Shown here in pieces: positions 1 to 14,200 of a stretch of DNA of 64,000 nucleotides. The position numbers were made by a program, and so were the translations under genes. Source of the stretch: Zanthoxylum bungeanum (lineage: Eukaryota > Streptophyta > Magnoliopsida > Sapindales > Rutaceae). Within the stretch, counting starts at the first letter, position 1. The number at the start of each line of letters is the position of its first letter. The stretch covers positions 1 through 64,000 of the forward strand of contig SKCR01041523.1 in NCBI GenBank assembly GCA_019454045.1. Reading direction: 5' to 3'. The notes beneath the pieces are model-generated. The model was given only the letters and a program-made list of their open reading frames with translations. It made no database searches and was not told the DNA's origin.

Positions 1-274
1 GCCTTTTCTTGTTTTTGGGCTCATATCATAATAACATATAATAATAATAAATTAGTATTTTTCTGGGAATTCTCAGGCGTAAAGCGGCCCATTTTTCTGC
101 TTTAAGAAAAAAAAATTAATAAAATCTTATCTACCAAATCATTTCGCATTTCAATTTGAATTTTTGAATTAAGGATTCCGCGCACAAATACAAGTGGCCT
201 TTAACTACATATACATCTCTTACCATAATATATTCCAATAGGGAATACAAAAACAAAAATAAGGAGGATTTTCA

Positions 275-408
275 ATGCGAGATCTAAAAACATATTTTTC
301 CGTGGCACCCGGTACTAAGTACTCTCTGGTTCGGGTCTTAGCAGGGTTATTGATAGAAATCAACCGTTTATTCCCGACGCATTGACATTTCCTTTTTTTT
401 CATTCTAG
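275..408 (+). pseudogene. psaJ: psaJ pseudogene (photosystem I subunit IX), frameshifted
   Basis: In plastids psaJ encodes a ~44-residue single-span membrane subunit of photosystem I. The start is [12 protein letters not shown], preceded by an AGGAGG-type ribosome site at 262-267. The middle (AGLLIEINR) and the C-terminal FPFFSF codons with TAG at 406-408 are recognisable, but small indels between about 310 and 330 and near 378 put them in different frames. The intact protein therefore cannot be made. The length at DNA level (134 bp) is one base short of the usual 135. Confidence 0.85.
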
Positions 409-900
409 TTATAACGGGAACGGGAAGGGGTGAAGAAGATTAGAGCTAGAATCCAATATTTGTGTATTTGTGACTAATCTCTCTTTCCCCTCTTTTATTT
501 TTTTTTTACAATTAGATAGATAGAATAAAGGATGAAAGCGAAATAAAAATGTGTCTTCAACTTCAGCGAAACTCGGGTTCAGGCTCCAATTAAATTAATT
601 ATCCAGTTAAAAGAAAATAGACAGTGAAAGGAAAACAGAAATGGAAATGTGGCTAGGGTAAGAGTAGCCTACACTACACGATACTTAAATGAAATATTGT
701 ACTGTGATTAGCAATATAGTTAGAAATTTTTGTATTACTTATTATTTCTTATATATTTACTATATTGATAGCAATAAAATCTTTATTTCAGAATTGGATT
801 TTGAGTGGTTAACAACTTCTATTTTTTTTGTCCCTTGTTTCTTATTCGTTTCGGGTCGCAAAATAGAAAAGTTGATGAATCAAAAACCCCAAGGAGGTTC
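409..900 (+). other. psaJ-rpl33 plastid spacer
   Basis: AT-rich plastid intergenic DNA with homopolymer tracts. An 85-codon open frame at 689-946 is not related to any protein I recognise and overlaps the rpl33 start, so it is treated as chance. Confidence 0.6.
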
Positions 901-1098
901 ATGGCCAAGGGGATGTCCGAGTAAGGGTTATTTTGGAATGTACTAGTTGTGTTCGAAACGGTGTTAATAAGGAATCAAGGGGTATTTCCAGATATATTAC
1001 TCAAAAGAATCGACATAATACACCTAGTCGATTGGAATTGAGAAAATTCTGTCCCTATTGTTACAAACATACACTTCATGGGGAGATAAAAAAAATAG
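901..1098 (+). pseudogene. rpl33: rpl33 pseudogene (50S ribosomal protein L33)
   Basis: Plastid L33 is a ~66-residue zinc-ribbon protein of the large ribosomal subunit. The ATG at 901 opens MAKG, but an indel right after it leads to a stop within eight codons. The body resumes in another frame as [20 protein letters not shown] and continues through [19 protein letters not shown], with the CxxC pairs of the zinc ribbon visible. An extra A in the A-run at 1088-1095 pushes the normal stop (TAG 1096-1098) out of frame. Two frameshifts make it non-functional. Confidence 0.9.
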
Positions 1099-1223
1099 AT
1101 AGAGTCGAACCGCGTGCTGGTGTGTCACCCTTGCAAGGAACATGAAAAAATAATCTAGATATATATCTAGATTATTCATATATTTAAATAGAAACAAATA
1201 AATAAATATAGACAAACCAAATT

Positions 1224-1529
1224 ATGGATAAACCCAATCGACTCTTTCTTAAATCCAAGCGATTTTTCGTAGGCGTTTGCCCCGATCCAATCGGGGATCG
1301 GATTGATTATAGAAACATGACTTTAATTAGTCGATTTCTTAGTGAACAAGGAAAAATATTATCTAGACGGGTGAATAGATTGACCTTAAAAGAACAACGA
1401 TTAATTACTATTGCTATAAAACAAGCTCGTATTTTATCTTCGTTACCTTTTTATTAATAATGAGAGAACAATTTGAAAGAAGTGGGTCGACCACTAGAAC
1501 TCCAGGTCTTCGAACCAGAAAAAAAATAG
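1224..1529 (+). pseudogene. rps18: rps18 pseudogene (30S ribosomal protein S18)
   Basis: Plastid S18 binds the small-subunit rRNA. The frame opens [13 protein letters not shown] and later shows the family core [19 protein letters not shown] and [18 protein letters not shown]. Compared with the family, the segment after SKR (normally a short Arg-rich stretch followed by IQSGDR) is shifted and then restored. A further extra base in TTTTTA near 1450 gives a stop at about 1455, about 25 codons early. The remaining C-terminal codons, ending at TAG 1527-1529, are still readable in another frame. Confidence 0.9.
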
Positions 1530-1777
1530 GCTTACTCTTCAATTAAATCAAAATTCCAATCCGAACTCAAACCCAGATGGACGTTTTGTTCAAAAAATCC
1601 GAGAAGCAGTTGTGTGTAAGAAAAAAAAAATTGGGGAAGAAGAATAAAATCAATCTTTTTTTATTGAGCGTGTTCGCTCATTTTGACGATTTTATCATAT
1701 TATTTCTACTCTACCTTCCCGGAGTTTATTCTCCAGAGAACTCCGTTTAAAAATTAAATGGATTCCTTCCAATTTCC

Positions 1778-2128
1778 TTATTTTATAATCTCATTGGAAA
1801 TCGTATAAAGACAATTCCTATTTGATATAGCTATTTGTGCAAGTATCTTACGATTAAGAACCAACTGCGCCTTATACAAATTGCTTATTAATTTACTATA
1901 AATATAGGATACCCTGTTTCCGCGAATTACTGCATTTATTCGAGTGATCCACAAACGACGAACATCCCTTTTTTCCTATCTCTATCACGATGAGCCGAAA
2001 CCAAAGCTCTTATTTTCTGTTGAGTAATTGTTCGACTAAGTCTGAATGAGCCCCGCGAAAGCTTGATGCAAATAAACGCATTTTTGTTCTACGTCTCGAG
2101 CTATATATCCTCGTCTAATTCTGGTCAT
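1778..2128 (-). pseudogene. rpl20: rpl20 pseudogene (50S ribosomal protein L20)
   Basis: Plastid L20 is a ~117-residue early-assembly protein of the large ribosomal subunit. On the minus strand it opens MTRIRRGYIAR, then a missing base in the Arg-rich block shifts the frame. Another indel lies in the segment that is normally SRLTRTITQQ. The C-terminus [20 protein letters not shown] followed by IIK and TAA (1780-1778) is intact in sequence. The DNA length (351 bp) is close to the 354 bp of a typical gene. At least two frameshifts. Confidence 0.88.
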
Positions 2129-2890
2129 TGAATAAATGAAACTTTGATGAATAACTAATCGATTTCCTTTCTTTCAGTTATTCTTTTCCCATTTCCTAGT
2201 CTATTAATAACAAAACGGACTCTTCCAATTTATAAAATCAAAATTCCAATGGCTTTTGCTACTATAACCTTCCCGACCACGCTTTTACCCTTTTTCGAGG
2301 CATTGGAAATAAAATAGTAAAAAAAAATAAAGTAGTAAATAGATAAAGAAATTGTGGGTTCTGTCGTCTCTATGATTACTTCTTAAACGGTGAGGCCCTC
2401 TCTATACACCGGAGCCACTTCCTTCATTTAATCAATTCTAGTGGTAACTTGTACAGTTACCACTCTTCGGCTCTACCCATGAATTTTCTAGTAATAGGTC
2501 TTTCATAACGAGATAGACCTTATACAGTAACGGTATTTAATTATGAAGATTGGTGGGGTAGCTGACCCTGTTAGTCCGTTCTTGCAAGAGTAGAAAGATA
2601 ATCTTTCCGCTTTTTTTTATAGTATTTCCCCCGCTTAATGGATAACTATTTGTTACCAATGTGGAATTCTTTCTCACCTTAAATTGAAATTTGAGGCGGT
2701 TTAATTTGCGCCGGTGGAAACCATAAATTTCATACACAATAGAAAGATATGATAGATATCTTTTTTTTAGCTAGTGAATGCAGTTCTTCTTCTTCCATTC
2801 TATCCGATTCACTGGTACTGATCATTGATACTTAAAAAATTGTTTTCTTTCTTTTGTTTTGTCTCAGTCCATGATTGAAACGAGTCGCAC
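2129..2890. other. rpl20 - rps12 5' exon plastid spacer
   Basis: Ordinary plastid spacer of the usual length between these two genes. Open frames here are short and unrelated to known proteins, so nothing further is annotated. Confidence 0.6.
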
Positions 2891-3004
2891 ATACACCCTT
2901 GTACATGTTCCTCGGCGCTGAGGGCATCCCCCAAGAGCGGGGGATTTTGTAAGGTTTCTGATTGGCTGTCTTGGGTTTCTAATAAGTTGTTTAATAGTTG
3001 GCAT
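2891..3004 (-). CDS. rps12: rps12 5' exon (trans-spliced S12), NUPT copy
   Basis: In plastids rps12 exon 1 lies far from exons 2-3 and is joined by trans-splicing of a split group II intron. The 38 codons run from [10 protein letters not shown] to RRGTCTRVY with no stop. They are followed directly by GTGCGACT, the group II intron 5' consensus, which fixes the exon end at 2891. Compared with the usual sequence there are a few substitutions (Pro for Thr at 11, Leu for Val at 18, Gly for Arg at 25). The other exons are absent, so this copy cannot act alone. Confidence 0.9.
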
Positions 3005-3109
3005 GCTGAATTATCCATTATGGGCTGGTTTAGATCGATCCTAACCGGATGATTATGAATTTCTTCTGTTTAATATTCTATTAAACCCTTAAGGAGGCAC
3101 TGCTATGTT

Positions 3110-5166
3110 TTATCTAACCGCTACAAGATCAACAATTCCATGAGCTTGGGCTTCTGTTGCTGACATAAAAGTATCCATTTCCATGTCTTCGGATACAACC
3201 CATAAGGGCTTGCCCGATCTTTGTACATAAACCATTGTAAGGATTTCGCGCAGTTTCAGTAGTTCTTCTGTATCCAGGATAAATTCTCCCGTTTGTGCCC
3301 CATAAAAAGCGCCAATAGGTTGATGGATCATGACCCTGATGATATATTATAACCTAAAAAAAAAGTTCCTCTATCTCGCACGATTAGGCGAGGGGCAGAG
3401 ATAAAGAAAAAGATAGAATTGAACAACCGTACGGGCATTTTTTTCGCATTGCATACGGCTCACCAATGGAATTTTCTTTTTACCTTTCATCAAACAAGGA
3501 GAAAATACGGGGTTCTATTATACCCAGATCGGTAAATGATCCAATTACCACCCTTTTTTTTTAGTTCAAAAATACTATGATGGCTCCGTTGCTTTATATA
3601 TTTATTTCGTTTGTGATTCAGCAATCCCAAAGTGTCTTTATTTTTTTTATTTTCGTACTCTTTCATACCATAAATATTGTTAATAACCTTCCGGCGTGAA
3701 AAAGTTTGTGACGCCGCAATAGGCCTACGATAGGTAAGATAAACTCGGAATACCCCTCCTTTATCTCATACTACTGCTTCGATACATAATCAAATATTTT
3801 GAAAAAAAAAAAACACTAACAATTTTCATATCGAATTCGAAGTGCCATGCTATTATTACTTAATCTTAAAAATTCATATGGCGAAGGCATAGTCTTCTTT
3901 TTTCTCTCAAATAAAAAACTCATTGGCGCCAAGCGTGAGGGAATGCTAGACGTTTGGTACTTGCTCCTGCGGCCAGGAGGAAAGACCCCATGGAGGCGGC
4001 CAATCCCATGCATATTGTCTGTACATCCGGTCGCACAAACTGCATAGTATCATAAATTGCTATTCCGGGTATTACCCATCCGCCAGGAGAGTTGATAAAT
4101 AAATACAAATCCTTGGTCTCGTTCTCTATACTGAGATATACCATAATACCAATAAGTTGATTCGAGATATCACTCTCAACCATTTGACCTAAAAAAAGTA
4201 ATCTTTCTCGATAAAGTCGGTTGATTAGGATAAAACTATATCCCTTCGGAGCCGTACAGGCATCTTTTGATGCATACGGTTCAACAAAACTTGCGAAACA
4301 AAAAATCAATGTGTAGCTACCAGCCCTTTTCCTTTCTTTTTTCCTAGCGGGCTCCTTCTATCGAGGGGTCCTTTCTTCTATTTTTCAAGAACGATGAGTT
4401 TAGCGGTTTTCCTATACCTATAATATTCTAATAGAATCTAATATAAAATATAAAAAAGCAATTCACTAAACTTATCGACTTATCGAACTAACTTTTCATT
4501 GATGTATTTTTTCATCGCGATCCAATCCAAAAATCACGATGCCATTTTCTTGTTCCTGAATTGAATGGGCTTCTTCAATTTTTTTAGGTTTATGCTCTAC
4601 TCCGAGTAAGGATCCGCCCGATTTTGATTTGCACATATAGGACAAATGACCCCAATACCACGTCTCTTTTTTGCTATGACTCCCCCCTTTAATTCATTTC
4701 TTTCATGTCTTCCGCCCAATATTTGACGTATTCATCATATTTATGATTCCGTTGATTAACAGTTTGAGATCACTCCTATTTCGAATAAAGTTCTAAATGG
4801 AATCGTTTATGGTATAAGTAATAATCATAGATATATTACCAATTGGGTTTTGCTAAACGGAGCCTGGATACCTCATTTTATTGGTCCAGCCAAGACGACC
4901 ATAAAATTGATTTATTGCTATGCTAATATTAAGCTGGATACCTCCTCACGAAATAGATCTAATTGCACTTCATTGCATTTCACGCTACAAATTTTTGATC
5001 ATTCAATCAAATTTTTTGGGCGAAACAGAGGATATCTCGATCGGGGGAGAGAATGGGGAAATCCCATATGACCCAATAGATCTGACAAGTCGCACTATAT
5101 GTCAACCCAAGATGGATGCTTGTCCCCGGGGCTTCGATAAGGTACTTTTGGAACACCAATAGGCAT
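3110..5166 (-). CDS. clpP: clpP, three open exons (ATP-dependent Clp protease subunit), NUPT copy
   Basis: Plastid ClpP is the proteolytic core subunit of the stromal Clp complex. Exon 1 is 5166-5096 (71 bp, [20 protein letters not shown]..., followed by GTGCGACT). Exon 2 is 4223-3932 (292 bp, starting within [13 protein letters not shown] and ending AFPHA). Exon 3 is 3337-3110 (228 bp, [12 protein letters not shown] to DLVAVR, then TAA). The exons total 591 bp, the standard 196-residue length. The catalytic Ser lies in GLAASMGSF and the His in MIHQP. A group II domain V-like hairpin precedes exon 2. All exons are open, unlike the neighbouring rpl and rps genes, yet group II splicing would not happen in the nucleus. 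Confidence 0.9.
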
Positions 5167-6175
<1,009 letters not shown>

Positions 6176-6302
6176 ATTCCGGAAATACAGAAACAAAAAA
6201 AATTTCGCGGTCGAACTACCAATCAACTAAAATCAAAATCAAAATCCGAGACCTAAATGCTTATTTAAAAGGTAGTATTTTGTGGTTCTTGTAAATTGAA
6301 TT

Positions 6303-6524
6303 CTAATTCATTGAAATTCCGTCCAGTAAAACGGACGAATTATAAATCTCCAAAATAATAGACAGGAATATCGCAAATAGAGCCATTGCGATACCCATCA
6401 AAGGAGTAGTCCCACATCCAGGAGCTACTTTACCATATTCCGAATTCAAAGGTTTGAATAACCCCCCTGCAGAAGTCATTTTTGGACGAGTTCTAGAACT
6501 ACCCTCAACTGTTTGTGGAGCCAT
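6303..6524 (-). CDS. psbH: psbH (photosystem II phosphoprotein), open NUPT copy
   Basis: PsbH is a 73-residue single-span thylakoid protein at the edge of photosystem II. The frame [20 protein letters not shown] through [19 protein letters not shown] is full length and unbroken. The phosphorylated N-terminal region (TQTVE in most plants) and the membrane segment ([18 protein letters not shown]) are present. Residues 14-21 differ from the common form. In the nucleus it lacks a transit peptide and is not expected to be used. Confidence 0.93.
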   Translation of the reverse strand: MAPQTVEGSSRTRPKMTSAGGLFKPLNSEYGKVAPGCGTTPLMGIAMALFAIFLSIILEIYNSSVLLDGISMN

Positions 6525-6580
6525 AAATCCTATTTTGTATTCATTGAGATCTGTTGACTTTGTATACCATTCTGTTGTAA

Positions 6581-6760
<180 letters not shown>

Positions 6761-6765
6761 TTTGA

Positions 6766-6813
6766 AGTTGAAGTAATGGGCCTACCAATATTGGTAGGCC
6801 CATTACTTCAACT
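6766..6813. terminator. 48-bp perfect palindrome between psbN and psbT
   Basis: Arms 6766-6789 and 6790-6813 are exact reverse complements with no loop, centred on CCAATATTGG. In plastids the hairpin between the convergent psbT and psbN ends serves as a 3'-end processing or termination structure for both transcripts. It has kept perfect complementarity here, which argues for a fairly recent transfer of this block. Confidence 0.8.
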
Positions 6814-6832
6814 GAGATAATCAAAAATCATT

Positions 6833-6955
<123 letters not shown>

Positions 6956-7116
6956 TTATAGCTTCTATACCTGTTTATTTGGGATCATCTCCCGGATTAA
7001 AGAAAAAAAAAAAGAATCAAAAAAGGCAGCGATTTAAATCCAGATTTCTCCAGTACCTTATTTAAACGAAAATAGAAGCCGAAGCGATAAACCCCAAATA
7101 GCGGAGCAGTGCTGCA

Positions 7117-8940
<1,824 letters not shown>

Positions 8941-8952
8941 GGATGCGGTACG

Positions 8953-8983
8953 CTCGGTTGGACATGAAATATGTCCAACCGGG
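8953..8983 (+). repeat. Hairpin 1 of a covarying set
   Basis: Arms CTCGGTTGGACAT (8953-8965) and ATGTCCAACCGGG (8971-8983) pair over 13 positions (one G:T) around the loop GAAAT. Confidence 0.7.
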
Positions 8984-9267
8984 TGTACGAAGTCCTATAT
9001 CAAAGACGACCAAACTCTTGGTCACATCTTTCTTTGACGTTCCGTTATTTATTTATCGCATATTTATTTCATATTATTAGTTTTTTTATCATTTCGCATT
9101 TAATTCACATTTATTGTCGTTTTATTATCCCGCATTTGTTTTGTGTTTTTTATCTTCCTTGTTATTTCACATGTTTGTCTCTTCGTTTATTTATTGTTAT
9201 ACGTATTATCATACTTCACGTCTATTTTCATGATTGCATTATGTTAACGCTTGAGTGTTGCCTCTCG

Positions 9268-9360
9268 TGGTATATCAGATGGAAACCCATACATAAATTC
9301 CATAGCCGAATTCGAATGGATGGTAGTGCGGTCTGTACTTAAGATACAACTCCACGTACC
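9268..9360 (+). repeat. 93-bp conserved block, copy 1
   Basis: Begins TGGTATATCAGATGGAAACC and ends near CTCCACGTACC. The same block occurs at 10205 and 26577, with most positions conserved. Confidence 0.65.
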
Positions 9361-9710
9361 ACTTGGGGAAATATTCCTGCATGTGTTTATTGCATTATGG
9401 ATGCCACTTTCGTCATCTCGTTCGAACGCATTCCCAAACGCAACTCGAACGTATGTATTCTACCTCACCCCGTTCGAACGAGTTTCCGAACGCTACACAA
9501 ACGTGGGCATTCTGGACAGGTTCCTTTATCATGTCTTAGGCATTTTTGTGTTTATTGTTCCACTATTTCTTTTCTATATGTTGTTTCTTTATTTATGCAT
9601 TGTTAATCTAGTGCGCATGGGCTGATCACGTTGGATTAAAGGTCCTCCATTTGAGGGAAAAGCCAAAAGGCTACCTTTACCACATGTTTTGCCACGCTGG
9701 ACGAAGTATA

Positions 9711-9741
9711 CTCGATTGAATGTGAAATATGTTCAATCGGG
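9711..9741 (+). repeat. Hairpin 2 of a covarying set
   Basis: Arms CTCGATTGAATGT (9711-9723) and ATGTTCAATCGGG (9729-9741) pair around the same loop GAAAT, with G:T pairs where the sequence differs from the other copies. Confidence 0.7.
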
Positions 9742-9940
9742 CATACAAGGTCCCATATGGATGTTGGCCTTGGTCACATCTCTTTTATTATTCTGTTGTT
9801 TACCTTCCGCATGTTATTTATTTATGCATTGTTAATCTAGTGTGCATGGGCTAACTAGGTTGGATTAAAGGTCCTTCATTCGAGGGAAAAGCCTAAAGGC
9901 TACCTTTCCCACATGTTTTGCCGCGCCGGACGAAGTACGT

Positions 9941-9969
9941 TTGATTGAACGTGAGATACGTTCAATCAG
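9941..9969 (+). repeat. Hairpin 3 of a covarying set
   Basis: Arms GATTGAACGT (9943-9952) and ACGTTCAATC (9958-9967) are perfectly complementary around the loop GAGAT. Two more outer pairs (9941-9942 with 9968-9969) extend the stem. Confidence 0.7.
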
Positions 9970-10204
9970 GCATACGAGGTCCCATATATTTATTTGTTTA
10001 TTTATGCATTGATAATCTAGTGCGCATAGGCTAATCATATTGGATTAAAGGTCCTCTATTTGAAGGAAATGCCCAAAGGTTATCTTTACCATAGTTTTGC
10101 CACGCCCTTCTTCTGTTGATCTCGTCACTTACCCTTTTTGGTTGTTATGTTTTCATTCTTCACTTTACATTCATGTTGTGTTAGTGCTTGAGTGTTGCCT
10201 TTTG

Positions 10205-10297
10205 TGGTATATCGGATGGAAACCCAGACATAAATTCCGTAGCCGAATCCGAATGGACGGTAGTGCGGTCTGTACTTGGGATACAACTCCATGTACA
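10205..10297 (+). repeat. 93-bp conserved block, copy 2
   Basis: Begins TGGTATATCGGATGGAAACC. It differs from copy 1 at roughly ten positions, mostly transitions. Confidence 0.65.
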
Positions 10298-11202
10298 GCT
10301 TGAGAAGCATTCGCGCATGTGTTTGTGTCATTTTAGATACCACTTTGGTAATCTCGTTTGAACGCATTTCCGAACGCTATACGAACGTATGCATTCTGCC
10401 TCAGTCTGTTCGAACGCGTTTACAGACGCCACTCGAATGCGCATGAAATCTTTTTTTACCATGCATCAAGTCTTATCTCGTTCGAACGTGTTTCTGAATG
10501 CTATATGAACTGAATATTCTGTCTTATTTCCGTTCGAACGTGTTTCCGAACGCTACTCAAACGCGCATGCATTCTGTTTTACCATGCATCAGACCTTATC
10601 CCGTCTGAACACGTTTTTAAATGCTATACGACGTGAACATTTTGTTTACCATTCAAACGCATTTCCTAATGCTGAACGAACGCACATACAGTGAAGAGAC
10701 CTCATTTCATCATAGTTCATGCAAATTTGCTTCTTTGGTCATTCCGTTTGCATTACATATCTAATTATCCACTTTTATTATTAATACTTTTATAGTTGTT
10801 ATTAGTTACGTTATTGCGCTTCATTGTTTAATATGTCTATGGAATTAAGCATTTGTCTTCATTTTTATTTATTTACGTTTATGGGTGTGCTATGTGTGTT
10901 GATTACATTATCTTGCATGTTTAGCATAAGACTTGATTATACTATTGCATAAATCTTTTCATTACAATTGGCATAAGTAAAGGATCATTATGAACCCAAC
11001 GGTTTGAGGTCTTCCTTTGCGAGGGGTGAGTGCGGCCTTAAATTATTTCCCAGTTCACACTGGGTGACGACTCCATTTTTTTCTCCGGTTTAGTCCCACG
11101 CGGGCTACTTCGTACTCCTGACCGAGCCGTGAGCCCGGATAGTGTCGTTGTACCTCTGTACCATGCCTACAATATGGTAAAAATCGGATAAGCCGATAAT
11201 AA

Positions 11203-14200
11203 ATATTTCATTATAAAACTCTTGATCTCTCTCCCTCACAGAAAATAAATCCCTCATCACTCCCACGATCTATGTCTCTCTCACACAAATCGGTTAGCAC
11301 TCTCACACAACAAAGAGCAAACCAAATTTGTGCCCAAAAATTGCGAGACGCCGTTTAACCGATTCTGTTCTCCGGCGTTTGTCTCATCACTTTCACTCTC
11401 ACTCTCACAATCTCTCTCTCTCACACAAAAACCAAATTTGTGCCCTAAAATCGCCTTACACCAACGCCGACACCGACGCCGTTTCACAGGTGCTGCTTCT
11501 CCATTGCTGGTCAACTCTGTTGCTGGTCAACTTTATCGCACGTTGCTGGATTTTTGTGGTCGGTAAATCTTGATTACACTGCATCTTTTATGATTTTATT
11601 GATTTTGGGTTTGTTCTCTTGTTTCGAATCTTGCATGCAAGTTGTGTTTTTATCATCAAATTTGAAACTTGATGGCCTCTGATTTTGTTACCTGCAGTTT
11701 TTTAAATTAATCACCTTATGAAAGAATACTTATAAAAAGTTTCATCCTTTTAGCTTGACGAATTTTCATTTTTGCAGGGAATTTGGACATATATATTTGG
11801 AAGCTCATAAATTGTTCATGATTGCAAGGTACATTTAAAAAGAAATTGGATGTTTGTTAATGAATTTGTGTTGAATTTATGAAAATATGTAAAGTGTATG
11901 GTTAATGTTCTTCTAGTTTGTTCAAAAGCTTGTTGAAATTCATCAATTTAAGATTTTTTTCCTCAGCTTTATGTCTTATTCTATTTGTGACCCAATGGGT
12001 TGTGTTGAATTTTTGAAAATATGTAAAGTGTATGGTTAATGTTCTTCTGGTTTGCTCAAAAGCTTGTTGAAGTTCATCAATTTAAGATTTTTTTCTCAGC
12101 TTTTTGTCTTATTCCATTTGTGACCCAATGGGTTGTGTTAAATTTTTGAAAATACGTAAAGTGTATGGTTAATGTTCTTCTGGTTTGTTCAAAAGCTTGT
12201 TGAAGTTCATCAATTTAAGATATTTTTCTCAGCTTTGTGTCTTATTCCATTTGTTTATTGGGTTGTGTTGAATTTTTGAAAATATGTAAAGTGTATGGTT
12301 AATGTTCCTCTGGTTTTTTCAAAAGCTTGTTGAAGTTCATCAATTTACTATTTGTGACCCCATTGTTATTTTTGTTTTAAGCATGATTGCACAAGTTTAG
12401 GTTGATCAAATTTGTTGGAGAGATAAGTTTTGAAATTTTTAGTATTAGGATGGAGTTATTTTGTGTTCAAAAGCATGGCTGCTAATCATCTTATATCATA
12501 ACTTAATGGATAAGAAGTTTGGGTTTGATTGAAAAAAATTTGGAATTGAATTTTTGCGGCTTCATCCTGCAAATTAGGATTTTGGATGCTTGTCCGAGTT
12601 GATGATATGAGTGTTCCTATATTGTTGTGGAGGTGCATATTTGTTTGAATGTTAGCTGATAATGGCACTCGGTCTAATTTTTATTTGTTTGGTATTTTTT
12701 TTTTTTTTGGTTGGACAAAAATGAAAAATTTTGGAACAATGTCAATGGAGCTCCAATGGAATCTAGGAACATGGTTGGGCAACAATATCTCGAGGCCGCT
12801 AGTAACAGAAGTTCCTCTAGTTTCTTGCATCCACCTCATAACATCCAGCATCACAGTTTCCATCACCCAACACCTCTTGTTCAATGAGTTAGAAATCACA
12901 ATACAAATGTTGTTCACCCTCAAGTGGCAGCAGCTTCATATAGAGTTCCATCAAGTTATTCTGCGCACAACATTATGAATCTTTCACAAGATGGTTTGGA
13001 GATGGTGCCAAGACATATGGGACATGTTCCTCCAACTGGCTTTAGGATATACCGTTCTCCAAGAGAGGGACATGTGCCTGAGACAACTTTAAGATAGCGA
13101 AACCTCCATCACCTGAGAGTTTTTCCATCAGATGTAATACTTTCACTTTATTATTGCGATTTCTATTTTTTTGTCAGTCATAGGTGGTGCATTATTTGAA
13201 AGGACATATTTTTCTTTCGTTTTGTCAATCTTGTTCTTGTGTATGGTCTATTTAGTTGACTTACCTGTTATTGTCTATAAAGTATGATATTTTTATTAAT
13301 GTGTAGGGAGTTGCTTTACTTGAGATCCCCGACTTTTATGAAGTATGGAACTTTATTGACAATCATAGAGACATGCGCTTGGATGTAGAAGACATGTCTT
13401 ATGAGGTAAGCAAACCACTAATTTGTTTAATATTTTACCTTAAACTGCCTGAGTGCCCCAATAAATGAATTTAGTAGAAGTGTTTTGTGGGGCTATCTGA
13501 ATGGAAAGAAAAACATTATATGGGGTATCATTTTGAACTGAATCTAATTTTTGACCTATATAATCTATATCTAGATCCTTTATTGGGTATATTATGAGAG
13601 GGAGAAATGCATTTGCTTTGCTAAAAATTTGACTGTATACATCCTTTCAATGAGTATCATTTTGGACTCGTACAAATTCTGCAGACCTTTTAGATACACC
13701 TCAAAACCTTGAAATTCTAATTCTTAATCACATGAGCTTCTTACACTGGGGGAGCGAATTGGCAATGTAAACATTGGGTTGTCAGAAGAAGCTGTCACAA
13801 GCCAATTAAAGACAAGAACTTATTTATCGGCCATAACTAATATCAATCTGGAAGAGCCAGCATCTGCAGATCAGGAACCTGATTCTTGCATTATATGTCA
13901 GGTAATATGAGTTATGGCATAGGTTTTATAAAAGAACTCATGTAAATATCAACGAATTATAATTCCATTTTTTGACTTTTCAGAATTATTTTCTGTTTGA
14001 TCCTGTTTCATTCACCATCACTGCTGACATATAACATTTTCGGTGTATCCATTTGGGTATTGCAGGAAGTTTATAGGGATCATGAGAGGATCAGAACTCT
14101 TGGTTGTGGTCACGAATACCATGCCGAATGCTTGAAGAAGTGGTTGTTCATGAAGAACGCTTGTCCCATATGCAAATCTGAAGCATTATCCACAAAAAGC

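Larger units (their letters stand above)
8941..11190 (+). repeat. Repetitive non-coding block with hairpins and TTCGAA motifs
   Basis: A mosaic of diverged direct repeats. A ~230-bp unit containing GCATTGTTAATCTAGTG, ATTAAAGGTCCTCCATT and a hairpin recurs at about 9589, 9820 and 10002. A 93-bp block recurs at 9268 and 10205. From about 9415 to 10690 there are many copies of GTTCGAACG with spacers of 60-110 bp. The end (10980-11170) has phrases such as GGGTGACGACTCC and CCCACGCGGGCTACTTCG typical of retroelement untranslated regions. Probably the remains of a non-coding LTR element. Small open frames inside it look like chance. Confidence 0.5.

Noticed and set aside
689..946. 85-codon open frame in the psaJ-rpl33 spacer
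   Set aside because: Hydrophobic AT-rich translation with no known relative; overlaps the rpl33 start.
9251..9625. 124-codon open frame in the repetitive block
   Set aside because: Runs through degenerate repeats and the 93-bp block; no domain; the second copy of the repeat does not keep the frame.
11281..11573. Overlapping open frames in the RING gene leader
   Set aside because: Low-complexity CT/Ser-Leu sequence typical of a 5' leader, both strands open.
12649..12978. 109-codon frame starting near the RING exon
   Set aside because: It is a shifted reading of the RING coding exon; the family sequence is in the other frame.
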